Source: Tetrapyrgos nigripes
Lineage: Eukaryota; Basidiomycota; Agaricomycetes; Agaricales; Campanellaceae
Assembly: GCA_013368315.1 (NCBI GenBank)
Contig: JAACJM010000204.1
Location: 1 to 64,000, forward strand
Direction of reading: 5' to 3'
DNA length: 64,000 bases
The notes below the pieces were generated by a model. It saw only the letters and a program-made list of their open reading frames with translations. It did not search any database and was not told where the DNA came from. Both the position numbers and the translations under genes were made by a program. Position 1 is the first letter of the stretch, and every line of letters begins with the position of its first letter. Of the stretch, positions 45,171-57,349 are shown one piece after another.

Positions 45171-46518
45171 TCGCATACTGTATACATGGGAAGACGAAGA
45201 TTTCAATCTACTTGCGCGAATGGAATGGAAATGGTCTTCCTTGAAAGTCCTTTTGATGTAGATTAGCAGAAATTTGATTAGGATTAACATCAGATGGCCA
45301 AAAGCTTCGTCGTTTTGTCGTTTTGTTCAAGTTTATCTGATATCGAAAGGGTAAGTGGTACCGTGATTGGGACCAGAAGACAGTTTGCGATTTGCCTGTA
45401 AGATATGGTAAGTAGTAGGCTAGTAGTATTCGTTTCGAATCGGCGTTCAATGCATTTTGAAGAGTCTACGATGGTTCCGAGAAAGATTGATACAATAGTT
45501 CATACAAATGGAATAGGTAACATAAGCTCGCCGAAAAAGCTCCTCGTGGATGTCAATCAAAGGACATAAGGCTCCAAATTCATCTTCGGCTCTGAATATC
45601 CATCGCGCACTGTAGATCGAACAAGATTTGCGATGCAAATAGTATATGCAGGTGGCGAGAAAATTCGGGATAGCACTGCAAGCAACTAAGATTTAGTGCA
45701 ATGGTAAGGCAGTTCAAATTTCAATAAACGTATGGACCCGATGAAAAGTGGGCTCTGATAAGCGTGCTACCTACCCACGTACACGCAATCGGCATGTCTA
45801 GTCTAGCCCTAGAAAAGCGAGGACGATGGAGAGGATTGTTAAAGACTATGATATGATATACCTACAGCAAAACAGATACTAAAGGAATAAGTTCAATAAG
45901 GGGAATATGCACGGCTCAGGCGATTGGGTGGGGTGTCATTTCCACGACGGTACGACAGTGACGGTGGTTGGATAGAATACGGAGACGAAGGTATACAAGA
46001 AAAACTACTGGTAAGACGGGATATCTAGTTAATGCGCTGCAGATATCATCAGTAGTAGAGAAGCGAGGTTCAAGTCCTGCTACCGAGGATTGTCCACGTA
46101 GAAGAAGAGACCCTAAACACCTTCCTTGGGTCCTGAATGTAGATTTTGTATTGTATCTTGTCATCGGAGTTTCCAAGGCGTTACTGAAAGCCTTAAAGCT
46201 ATCTAAGAAGGCACTGTAGAGTCTGAAAGATGACGATGAGGGGAAAATGAAAAAACAAAAGTACTCACCTCGCCGGATCCCACTTCTACCTCAGGGCTAT
46301 CATTTCATGCGACTTCGGATCCCCGATACCAAAGCCGAGATCGTGTGGAAATTCCAGACCATAGAAGGACCTCCTACAACGGGTAAGGCAAATGATTTTC
46401 TGGTTGTGCATGTGCTAGAGCTGTCCGTCCAATGTCCATCAAGGACGGAGTCCAGTTTAGAAAAGGGATTATGGATCTTGTTGGTCTTGGGTATTTCATG
46501 CACGCTGTGCACGGTAGC
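45171..46518. other. No recognisable gene before NLR3
   Basis: Short frames occur on both strands, for example 46247-46702 on the + strand, but none shows a known domain or a convincing exon structure. R1-type sequence, present upstream of NLR1, NLR2 and NLR4, is not seen here. A tRNA-like stretch at 46025-46095 fails to fold. Confidence 0.5.
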
Positions 46519-46812
46519 TCTTAATCTTATAAACGTAGGTCACCTAGTCTTTCGCAAAACATTATCTTTGATGCTTTGTTGCGCTTCCTATGAAGGCTCA
46601 TGTGACTTTAGACACTTTTCAAAACTTCTCACGCTTTGCCATCAACTACCCCATCGAGCGCTAAAGACTAAGCTATACATCGTGCTGGAAGATCTTATCT
46701 AGGCGTCCAAACTGTATTACATCAAGGTCAGCAGGTCTCTCGCAAGACCTTATGATGCACTGTGCTTCATAAACACTCATGTGACTTTAGACACTTTTCA
46801 AACTGCTTGCGC
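46519..46812 (+). promoter_or_regulatory. Conserved upstream block of NLR3 with a twice-repeated element
   Basis: CATGTGACTTTAGACACTTT occurs at 46599 and 46778. The preceding stretch of the second half is shortened (ccttatgatgcac). The block ends about 36 bp before the proposed ATG. Confidence 0.6.
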
Positions 46813-46847
46813 ATCAACGAACATTTGAGCTGCAATAAAAGAAAGCA

Positions 46848-49800
46848 ATGGAACGAGGTATGTGCTGATGACATGTTAGCAAATCATTTGTTGCTCACTC
46901 TTTTTCAGACTGTCAGAGTATTACGACAGGAGGAAATAGCTTCAATATTCTCAATGTTCATGGGAATCAGTACCAGGCATTCAATACTGACAATAGTCAG
47001 ACTGTTGACTCCCACAACGTCTATAATGATCACAGAGATTTCTCCAATGCTACTATTCAAGCAGGTAAGCATGCTCTCTGATCTGACAAAGTTGTCTCTG
47101 TCCATATTCATGTTATTTGTAGGAGGAAACATCAATCTAAGTCAGATCATGCGCAATGCCAATGACAGTAAGATTTGCTCAAAGAGTCAATTGAACTTGC
47201 AGTCTGAAATATCTTTCACTTATCTTAAAGGTCCAGCAATTCAGTCATGGATTGACGCTCCTAATCCATCTATCAATTTCAATGCTGCATATGACAAGAT
47301 GACAAAAGGCACTGGAGAGTGGCTCCTCAATGATTCCAGATTGATTCAATGGAAAGAAAGTGGAGGCCTACTCTGGCTTCAAGGCAAAGGTAGACTTGAC
47401 TTAATTTAATGCAAATCAATGTCCTGATGAGATTATGTTCTAGCTGGTTCTGGAAAGACTTTTCTGCTGTAAGTATCCTGACTTTCAAAAAGAGATTCTA
47501 TGAAAATCCATTAATTTTCAATCCTTTAGCACCAAAGCAATTACCAGTCTTAAGGCTGACAATCATGATGTCCTCTATTTCTATTTTGATACTCGAGATC
47601 AAAGCAAAGCCAAAGCAACCTATAAAGGAATGCTTGCTTCCCTTATGCTGGATATGGGCCTTCAATTCAATCAAGCTCAGTTGATGAATCTTTATGAGAA
47701 ATACAACTCAGGAAGGACTCAAATGCCAGCTGATGCTATGAAGTCTACCTTGTTGGATTTTTTCAGGCAGAACTCTTCATCTATGTTCATCTTTGTAGAT
47801 GCATTTGATGAATGTGACAATCAGGAGCAGCATCCAGTGACAGAGTTTATTCAGCAGCTACTGGTGCCAGGCTTAAAGATTCATATTTGTGTCAGCTGCA
47901 GATATCCAGCTAATCATATTGGGATGAAAGCTGGTACTTATGAGATATCTCTCAACCCAGATGTTGTAGAGGGAGATATAGAGATATATATCCAACAATC
48001 TCTTCAATCCAGGCCATTATTTGTCAATATCAAAGAGGAAGTAACAGAGGCCCTGTTGCATGGTTCTCATGGACAGTAAGTATTATTTTTCTGATTCAAT
48101 CTGTTTAGTAGCTGATACTGTAAAGGATTCGATGGGTAGATTGCCAAATTCAATATTTCCACCAGCTAGGGTCAGGGCGAGCCATCAGGAAAGCTCTGAA
48201 AAGTCTACCAAAAACCTTGGAGGAAACTTATGAGCAGGCATTGAGTGCTATCAAAAGAGAGCATAAAGACGATGCACAGGCCATATTGAAATGGCTTTTA
48301 TTCGGATATGATGAGTTGACTATGAAAATGCTGTCAGAAATATTTCGGATTGATTTTGAGCAACAAAGTTTAGATGATCCTGAGCCCATACAGGGACATG
48401 AGTTGTGCAACATTATCAGCTCAACATTAGTTGTGGTCCAACAAGTGTCTCACTGGAATAATTGGACTGACCAGAATGAACGACAAGATATCCTACAACT
48501 AGGACATCCATCAGTGAAGGAGTATATTGTTTCAGAAGAAATCAAAGAAAGTTCAGCCAAGCTTTTTCAGATCAATGATCAGCTGGCACATGAATTCATT
48601 GCTCAATGTTGTTTAATCTATCTAGTGGTTTGTGGAAAAGATGGACATATAGACCAGGCACTGTTTCCTTTAGCATCTTATGCTGCAGGGACATGGACAG
48701 GACATGTCAGAAATTTACAACCATTGGGAGATCCAGTCAAGTGTTTAAGTTTACATTTGCTCACAGATACAAATACATCCTGCTTGACATGGATGAACTT
48801 GACACATTATTCTTTGGGGGCTGCTGCAGGGTCTGCTCTGCCATTTTATTATGCCAGCATGGTTAATCTGCCTAATATGATATCTTTAATGATGAAGAAT
48901 GGGGCAGATGTCAATGCTCAGGGTGGAGTATATGGGAATCCACTCCAGGCTGCTTCATATAGAGGATATGTAGACATAGTCAAGCTTCTGCTTGAGAATG
49001 GGGCAGATGTCAATGCTCAGGGTGGAGTATATGGCAATGCACTCCAGGCTGCTTCATATGGAAGAGAAGTAGACATAGTCAAGCTTCTGCTTGAGAATGG
49101 GGCAGATGTCAATGCTCAGGGTGGAGTATATGGCAATGCACTCCAGGCTGCTTCATATGGAAGAGAAGTAGACATAGTCAAGCTTCTGCTTGAGAATGGG
49201 GCAGATGTCAATGCTCAGGGTGGAGTATATGGCAATGCACTCCAGGCTGCTTCATGTAGACGACAAGTAGACATAGTCAAGCTTCTGCTTGAAAATGGGG
49301 CAGATGTCAATGCTCAGGGTGGAGAATATGGCAATGCACTCCAGGCTGCCTCATGGCAAGGCAATGTAGACATAGTCAAGCTTCTGCTTGAGAATGGGGC
49401 AGATGTCAATGCTCAGGGTGGTGAATATGGCAATGCACTCCAGGCTGCTTCATATAGAGGAGATGTAGACATAGTCAAGCTTCTGCTTGAGAATGGGGCA
49501 GATGTCAATGCTCAGGGTGGTGTATTTGGCACTGCACGACAGGCTGCCTCATGGCAAGGCAATGTAGACATAGTCAAGCTTCTGCTTGAGAATGGGGCAG
49601 ATGTCAATCCTCAGGGTGGAGCATATGGCACAGCACTCCAGGCTGCTTCATTTAGAGGAGAAGTAGACATAGTCAAGCTTCTGCTTGAGAATGGGACAGA
49701 TGTCAATGCTCAGGGTGGAGACAATGCACTCCAGGCTGCTTCATATAGAGGAAAAGTAGACATAGTCAAGCTTCTGCTTGAGAATGGGGCAGATGTCAAT

Positions 49801-50328
49801 GCTCAGGGTGGAGAATATGGCAATGCACTCCAGGTTGCTTCATATAAAGGACATGTAGACATAGTCAAGCTTCTGCTTGAGAATGGGGCAGATGTCAATG
49901 CTCAAGGTGGACTATATGGCAATGCACTCCAGGGTGCGTCATATAGAGGAGAAGTAGACATAGTCAAGTTTCTGCTTGAGAAGGGAGCAAATGTCAATCT
50001 CGAAGGAGGCAAATATGGCACTGCTCTCCAAGCTGCTTCCATTGCACCTATTTATTGGGATCCTCATTGTGACTATGTCAAATTGGTAGAAATACTACTT
50101 GATAATGGAGCAGATATCAATTCCCGAGGTGGTCAATATGGTAGTCCCTTTCAGGCTGCTGCCATTGAAGGCAATCAAGAAGTATATGACCTCTTGATAC
50201 AGAAAGGAGCAACTCCAATTGATCCTCTTTTCACTATCTTTCAAAAGGACCCTAAAATTCCCATTCCACTTATGGACAATGAACCAGCAGACCATCAGAT
50301 CTACTGCCCACTCTTCTGGAATATGTAG
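46848..50328 (+). CDS. NLR3: intact NACHT-ankyrin NLR protein, 1047 aa, 7 exons
   Basis: Proposed exons 46848-46857, 46909-47064, 47123-47167, 47231-47389, 47444-47468, 47530-48075 and 48126-50328 have GT..AG introns and sum to 3144 nt in frame. The start is the first ATG joining the conserved frame. Order: Asn/Gln-rich motif (about residues 10-50, I-T-T-G-G-N ... G-N-Q-Y-Q), pre-NACHT G-T-G-E-W-L-L (about 100), P-loop A-G-S-G-K-T (124-129, a 25-nt exon), Walker B V-D-A-F-D-E-C (about 221-227), S-C-R-Y-P sensor-like stretch, and a winged-helix region L-P-K-T-L-E-E-T-Y (about 340). Thirteen ankyrin repeats (about 570-1005) and a short tail follow. NLR proteins of this type are cytosolic NTP-driven receptors in fungal non-self recognition and cell death. 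No enzymatic or pore-forming effector domain is fused. The function is inferred from architecture; the 10-nt first exon is the least certain part. Confidence 0.9.
48863..50197 (+). repeat. Ankyrin repeat array of NLR3 (99-bp units)
   Basis: Thirteen repeats are present. Eleven belong to the near-identical 99-bp type, and two consecutive units (about 49021-49218) are identical at the DNA level. One unit is six bases shorter (near 49715). The last two units are the divergent pair also found in NLR2. The residues that differ are clustered after G-G and after A-A-S. Confidence 0.93.
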
Positions 50329-51115
50329 TTTGTTTTTGATTTGTATCTGAAAGGCGATTATATTCTCTGGATGTATGATGGAATTGTCTCTTTTAAAAAT
50401 CTTCAAAATGAAATTTTACTGTGAATTACTTGTTTCTCCTGCACAAATGTTTATAGTGAATACCTGAAATTTCTGTAGTCTCTTATGAAAATGAATACTT
50501 TTTATTTATACCTGTGCGTCCTCAGGTGAGCTTTTTTTGGAACTCAGTAAGTACTTTCTGTCAACTATCAAGTACAATATTCAAGGCTCTCTCAAAGTCA
50601 CCAAATATTATATGAGAGGTTTGATCACTGCACTGATTGTGTTTCTAAAGTGATGTGAGAGCTTACATTCTCCTGTGATATGAACTATTGACTTTATTAC
50701 GAGTACTATATATTACCATGATAGTAAGGAGTCCCAGTGCGTATGGCCTATCCTATTATGCAGCAATGGTTGTCAACGTTGAGGGCCTTCAGCTTGCCTT
50801 TGGGGTACAAGATTGACACCAACAAAATGTCCTCACAATCACTACTGAGATATATATGTCATTACCCCGTTTAAGGAAGTATAATGCCATTGCATTTCAG
50901 ATCATTTTATTCAACTCGCATCTCGGAGAATGTGGTGATAAGTTTCGTGGAACGTTCCTGGATCCACCCGAGATCGAGAGGACGAGCTCACGCCTCCAAT
51001 ATCTGCAGTAGATGGCAAACCCGTTGTCTGGTCAGCCTGCCTACCTACATACATACTTCTAAGAATTTAATTCTAGACACTACCGTCAATAGTACTGGGG
51101 GAACACATATTGAAT
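50329..51115 (+). repeat. 3' flank of NLR3, shared with NLR2
   Basis: This is the copy of 41537-42345. After acatattgaa the two loci diverge: NLR2 continues into R2c, while here about 420 bp without recognisable content (51116-51534) precede R2b. Confidence 0.75.
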
Positions 51116-51534
51116 GCTGTTCAATCAATGGCATTTCCGATTTGCCTCATTTGTGGGTTATGGCCGTGACTCACCTGTGCTTTTCCCTATTCGTTTATCA
51201 AGTCTTCCTCCAATTAGTTTGTGAAAAAAGCCTTCTAGGTGATAATAGATGTATATTTAAGAGCTTTGGTTTTGGCAAGCAACTGACAAGTTTGATGAGA
51301 GATGAACGAAGAGCGAATTTCTTCTGTTTCCGTGAAAATCCAAACGGCCCGGGTCACCACGATAGCATTCTGTTGCATAGATCCCTCGAGTCTGACCTTC
51401 AATGATGTCGTTCCTTCTGTGAGGACGCTGACAGGAAGGATAGCCAACGCATTCGAGACTGTTTATCACAGTTGGCATTTTCACAGTGTAAATGACGTCA
51501 TAACACCTTCACTTCTTCACATTTGTCACTCACA

Positions 51535-54500
51535 CGTTTTCCTTCACGACGATGACAGCGACCATGAAAGACAGCAAGTCCGTAACAAGTCTACCTACGC
51601 TGGTATGTACAATTGTTCACCTTTCTCTTTCTCTTTTCTTCTTCATTGTTTTGATGGTCTGTCCTCCCTTCAACCGACTCTGTAACCAGGACGACGATAT
51701 ACTCGAGATAGCGACCCTTGGTCACCCTACGCAACTGGGCTAATCATCAGGGATGCGACTGCCGTTGGATACAGTGAGTTTAGACTGACGAAGTTATTGC
51801 TTTTTCCGTGTTCTGACGCATTTTACAGTCTTCACCCACCCCTTCGACATCTACTACACCTCGTTCTCCCCCGCGTCCTCATCCTTAACCTGCCCTGGGC
51901 CCACTCCCTACCCAGACTTCAACGTTACACCACCCGCTCCCTTCCCATACCTCGACACCAACAATCCCCATCCACCCCCCCCCCCTCCTGCAACGTCGTC
52001 CTCACTCCCGCCAAATACGGTATAGAGGGGGTGTCACCTATGAAAGTGTTGGAGGTGTAGGGGGTTGGAGGGGCCTTTCAAGTCATGGTGGTGGGTGATG
52101 GATTTAAGGAGGGGGAGACGTTGAGCGTGCCTCGGCCCTCAAGAGTGCCTTCTCTACCTGGGACTTGGAGTGGTAGTTGGGTGTTCCTGACGTGGTTCCC
52201 ATGGGTATGAGGGGAAGCTTGAGCTCCAGGTCTATCGCTCATGCTACGCTTCCCTCTACATCAAAATCGGCCGCACGTCGACTCCCTCCATATCCGTATC
52301 CACAACGCGACCTCTTTTTTGTCCTACTTCTCCTCCCAGGCTCCTCAGCCCTCCCGTTCCTATTGCCACTCCCACGTCTACGCCTACTTCTACGCCTCAG
52401 CATACACTCTATACTAACGCCAACGCCAACATCCTCCCAACGAAACTCCATGGAAACCCTTACCCCGTCGTCCCTGTTCCTTATGTCCCTGTACCCATAC
52501 CGGTTCCCGTTCCCATTCCAGGTGGTACTTCAGGATACACCTACCCGGTCCCAACTCCACCAAGTGACTGTACGCCATACCTCTGCCCCTGGGCCTGGGA
52601 TTTCTCATTCCCCTCATCCACTTCCATGCCCACGCCCACCTTCAACTTCGCAGATACAGGTGGAAGGGGAGTTAGACATACGGATACCGTTTTTTCGATG
52701 CGGTGTTTTCGCTTTCCAGTATCAATATCCCCAAATGCAAGTACCTGTACCCCTCCCCACCCCACATCGAAACCAGTTACACCACCCATCCTTACCCCGA
52801 CGTTGACATACAATCCCGACTCACACGCAAACGCAAACAACGTCGACGTCTCCTCGAGCAGCATGAGCATCGTCAAGGCAAACGGGGGGTTCACAGGAAT
52901 GCGAATATGAATACAGATAGTCGGAAGGATGTCGATGTCGAAGAGGTGGTATGGGCATGGACGAGGAGAGAAGCAGAGAGGTGAGGGATCTAGAGGCAAA
53001 GGAGGTAGAAAGGGACAGGGAGATGAAGGGGAGGAGGGGGGTATGGGTACCTCCATCCCCACCAACCGGGTGTGGATGTGGGTTGCCTATACATATAGGG
53101 GGTATGGGTATGGTCGTTAATGAGGGATGGACCCCTCATCTTGTGGATGCGAGGAGGACACCTACACCTATACCTCCGAAAAGTCAAGGTCAAAGTCAAA
53201 ATCAGAGTCATGCGCAGGATCCTCGTCCCGGTCCTAGTCCCGGTCAAGGACAGCGACAAAGACAGTGTTCTAATGCTACTCCTATTGCTATTCCCACTCC
53301 CAATGCAAATGCGAAACCGTCACCACCATCCGTCACCACTGTCACCACCACCCACCACCACCGTCACCATCACCGTCGTCGTCGTCATCATCATTAGTGA
53401 TGGCTCCCGCTGCCACTGCCTATGCCACCTCTTCGTCTTTTTCTTGCAATGACCAACTCGGCAACTCAAATTGACCAGATCAACGCAAACGCAAACGGTC
53501 CCGGCCTACCCTCCAACGCTAATCCTAATTGCAACGCCGCTAATCTCGATGCTGTACCTATCACCAACACCAATGTCAGTGCTGACGCAGACCGGTGCCA
53601 TCTCAAGTCAATATCTCTTCCTGACCCCGACCCTGTCTCTCTAATGCATATGGGTACGCATACCCTGCGTAATACAAATGCTACCATTCATCCAACGTCA
53701 ACGTCTAATCCCAATGATGCCGACGCCGACCACGCCTGTTCCGGCTTTCTCATGCAAACGCAAACGCATGCCACGTCTAATCCCATTCATCTCTCCTCCT
53801 TCTCCGAGTGCGAAAGTGCATGTGGGAGCGTGACCATCGACATGGACGTGAATGACCCCCCTGTTTATGGTGATGTTGTGAAGGAAGTCGGGGAGAGAAG
53901 AAGTTGGGAAAGAAGGAGTTGGGAATGGGAAAGGTGGAGAGGGTATGGGTATGGCTATGGAGGTGGAAGACGTGGACATGGACGTTGCTCAAGACTTGGG
54001 ATTCGGATTTGGATTAAGATTTGGTGTTGCGAAGGAGAGGACGCTGGTCTCCACGCCTGACCCTGACCCCTACCCCTGGGTTTTCACGTTCTTCTTCTAC
54101 TTCTTCTTCTACTTCTACGTGGCCAAACCCATCGTCATTGATATCTGTGTTGACATCCAGTACAACATTGTTACCCCACACTCCTGTTGCACTGCTTGTG
54201 AGATGTGGCCATGGGTCCGGAGATGGAGTTAAAGTTGGTACGGACCTCGTTAAGGCAGTTAGTGACGTGGTTCAGGTGAGTTCAATTTTTTGTCTTTATC
54301 TCACCAAACTTCTACTAACCTTCCACGTATCTATCTAGGGGTGGTCACCGCACCATGTACGGCCACAGTCATAAGAAATACAGCTGCAGACGGCTATGGG
54401 AGTGCCGTGACCGTGTCGTATAAATTCTTTTTCTATTCGAGACAGTACAGCTACTGTATTTAACGGCCGTGTCACGGCTTTACGGAATAAAAATTTCTAT

Positions 54501-54975
54501 TTATTCGTACAACAGATTTTTGCAAGGTCTTCGATGCATAGGTAGTCTAAAGTGAACCAAACCTCACTTCTTCCAGGTACAGTGTCTGGATGGAGCACCA
54601 GGCTTCAAGAAAGCATCTCTACTCATCGCCATAATATCTAGAACTACTCCCTGATGCAATGCTAGGGGCTCTTGTAGTCGTTGGCTGTTGAAAGCTACAG
54701 CATGTGATGAGATTCTTTATGTCAGCAGGAAGGCGTAGCAGTACAAAGATGCCATGAAGAAACAAGTTCATGCAATCCAAAGACATGGGCAAGAGACGAG
54801 GGAGAGAAATAGAGCAAACGCGCTTGGAACGAACATCTCTTGCCCCCGTGGCAAAGGTCACTCATGGCCGTATTGCCATATACACAGCCGACAGTCTTGC
54901 CGTTGCCATGTCGTTAAAATTTGCTCCAGACTTCATACACGGTACAGCGTAGTAGCCGTATCTATCATCCATGCC
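51535..54975 (+). repeat. R2b: second long copy of the unclassified R2 repeat
   Basis: This is collinear with R2a. The first exons join here as D-D-D-S-D ... T-Y-A-G, then R-R-Y-T-R-D-S-D-P-W-S-P-Y and, after the next intron, F-T-H-P-F-D-I-Y-Y-T-S-F, without stops. R2a has stops in the same stretch, so this copy is closer to the ancestral gene. The Pro-rich continuation reaches a stop near 52022. The 3' exon (after ctatctag, about 54340) encodes T-A-A-D-G-Y-G-S again. The protein family is not recognised. Confidence 0.6.
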
Positions 54976-56093
54976 ATCAGGAAAAACTCAGATGGCTATT
55001 GATACCCGCGTCAAGCTATTCGGTATATATATCGCTTAGCACGGGCTCCGTTCTCTCAGTAGCTCTACGTAGCCTCGGTAGCCATAGCACTGGAGCACTG
55101 TAGCACTGTCTTCGCAGAGTACCTACTATTGTATCTCTATAATAATAATATTTTCAGAATTCAAGAAGTAGTGTTGGAATAACTTGCTGAAGGAGTATCG
55201 GGAGAGCCTCATATCTTCAATGATCACACCGTGGACTTTCGTCAGGCTGTTCGAGAGAAGATGTGTGACATTGAAGAAGGAGATTGTGGTCCAAGCGAGG
55301 ACCAAGGGAAACTGGTCGTGTCTCGGAAATGGGAGTGGGAGTGAAAGAAGGAATGCAACGGCGTGAGAATAACGTGTCGGATAGGGTTCGAGAAGGCTCA
55401 AAGACGTGAAAAGGCTCAAAGAATAAGAAAGGCTCAAAGAATAGGGGATCGAAAGGCTTGAAAGGCTCGGCTCAGGCTCAGTGGGGCTCAAAAGTGTGCC
55501 GAAGGAAAGATACAGATTTCTAGTACTAGTGTCTACTTATACTAATTTACTGCAAGGAACGCAATATAGCTATAAAAGTGAAGCGAGTGACGATGTTGAG
55601 AAACAGATTGACAGTAAGTAATAGGGATAGGGGAATAGAATCAATGAGAAGCTGTCGGGGAAAGTAAGTCCGAGATAATTATAGAAATAGCCCGTTGCAA
55701 GTGCAAAGTCGGATTCACTTTTTGCCAATTGTCCCTTCTCTCTCCCAGTCGGTAAACCATCAGACGTAGAATACGACGCAGTAAGGGGACTCCCAAGACC
55801 CTCAGTGCTTGCTCAAGGCACTGTGCGAAGGATGGGACAGACTGGGAGGGATCGGAGGTGACATCAGCTAGAAGTTAACTGGTTTGAGAAAGAAGAATCT
55901 TTAGTAAGTACGACAGTGAATGCGAATTGAAGGTAAGAAAGTATGGTAGACATGAAAGTGAAATAAAGTATTGATTCGACGGGAGGGATGTGCGTCCCTA
56001 CCACAACATTGGGCCAAAAGGGATAGGGGAAGAAGAGGTATCCATATATTAACCAACTATTACTGTATATTAAGCTAGAAACATATGAAAAAT
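54976..56093. other. Non-coding stretch with short aaggctcaaaga repeats
   Basis: No gene is recognised. Between about 55385 and 55490 variants of aaggctcaaaga recur several times in a row. A tgttggaataac start at 55173 resembles an LTR start, but no partner end was found. Confidence 0.45.
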
Positions 56094-57101
56094 TTATTCT
56101 GGAATGACGAGAGCATTTTTGATGGCTTGGAGCTGAGTGGTAAGGGAGGATACTCGGGCTAATGCTGCATCTCTCTCTACTACTACCTTATCCCGTTCTG
56201 CCTCAGCTACATTTACCTTCAGCTCTGCGAATCTGAGCTTAACCTTAGTCGCCGCAAGCTGGTCAGTTAAATCACTCATGTTGTTGCGAAGGTTGTCCAT
56301 GTTGATACGAAGCTGTTGTTCGGAAGTGAGAGGGATAGTTTGACGGATTAGATGGCGCGGCGCCATCCTAAGGACAGCTGTCATTGTGTGACCCAGATGC
56401 ATATGAATTGAGTACATACTAGGCTTGTTTTCTTGTAAAACATCCAGGTCATTCTCGAGAGTACCGTCAATCAGCACATTGCTGGGGTCACGGCCTCTTA
56501 AATCTAGTAGTGCCGCAGTGTTCTGTTCACGGCTGTTTAACGAGTCTTCATTTGATGCAAAGTTGATACCTCTGAAATGTCATCACATCAGTTCAACATG
56601 AAGAAAAGAGAAACAATGGTCAGAGACGCACTCATTCAATAAGACATCCATGCCATTGGCCACTAATGCTTCTGATTTCACCATTACCATCGGGGAGGGA
56701 CTCCGGGATGAAGGAACTACGTCGTTATCTTGCATTTGCGATTCAGGCTTAGACGGTCCAAGTCCGAGTCTGTGACGGAATATATCAATAATAACGCAAC
56801 ATAAAAGATTGTAGTATAATATGCTGACCTTGGTTCCAGTTTTCGTTCATTTTTCGCAATGGGAGGTGTCTCGGAAGCGGCAACAGGAGACACCTTACCA
56901 AATCCAGGTGTTGAAAATGTTGGTATTCGTGCAGTGGTCGGTCTGTTGGGAGTGCTAGCAGATGCGGTACCAGTTTCAGTGTGAAATATCATTCTTACGG
57001 TGTGCAGAGACATACCTCAATGATTTCAACGGAGAGCGTTCTGACGCTTTGGCTTTCTTGGACGGCAAAGCATCATAAACATTCTCTGATCTGCGTTTCA
57101 T
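56094..57101 (-). CDS. Basic/coiled-coil protein, 275 aa, 4 exons, next to the Plavaka transposase
   Basis: Exons on the - strand: 57101-57016, 56954-56829, 56769-56632 and 56571-56094, with GT..AG introns and 828 nt in frame. The N-terminus is basic with a nuclear-localisation-like P-S-K-K-A-K. The middle is Ser/Pro-rich. The C-terminal third (about residues 190-270) is a heptad-like Leu/Ala/Glu stretch (A-E-A-E-R-D, A-A-L-A-R-V), probably a coiled coil. No enzymatic domain is recognised. It lies 250 bp downstream of the transposase gene on the same strand and may be a companion protein of the transposon or a host gene. The frame is intact. Confidence 0.6.
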
Positions 57102-57349
57102 CAAAATAGAGCCCGCAGGTGGTTAAGAGAATTGCCGTTCTGTGTGTAGCACAAGTCGTCGTCAAAGTAGTGTGGAGTCAAGAGGCTCAGAGGCACAGCC
57201 ACTGTAACTTTCAAAATTTCTGAGTCGAGTTCTCAAATAGAAATGCGGGTCATCTAAGACCTGGTATACGGTACATTATACTGCATAGGAAATACATACA
57301 ACATGATCTATGAATACCGTTATAAGTATATCCTATATCTTCTCCAAGA

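Noticed and set aside
46025..46095. tRNA-like sequence on the + strand (ggttcaagtcc)
   Set aside because: Only three of five T-stem pairs form, and the acceptor stem has mismatches; no anticodon arm could be built.
40459..50197. 99-bp repeats as a CRISPR or satellite array
   Set aside because: The units are in frame and encode 33-residue ankyrin repeats within long open exons, so they are protein-coding repeats.
55173..55540. Possible LTR starting tgttggaataac
   Set aside because: No second copy, no CA end with a target duplication and no element body were found.
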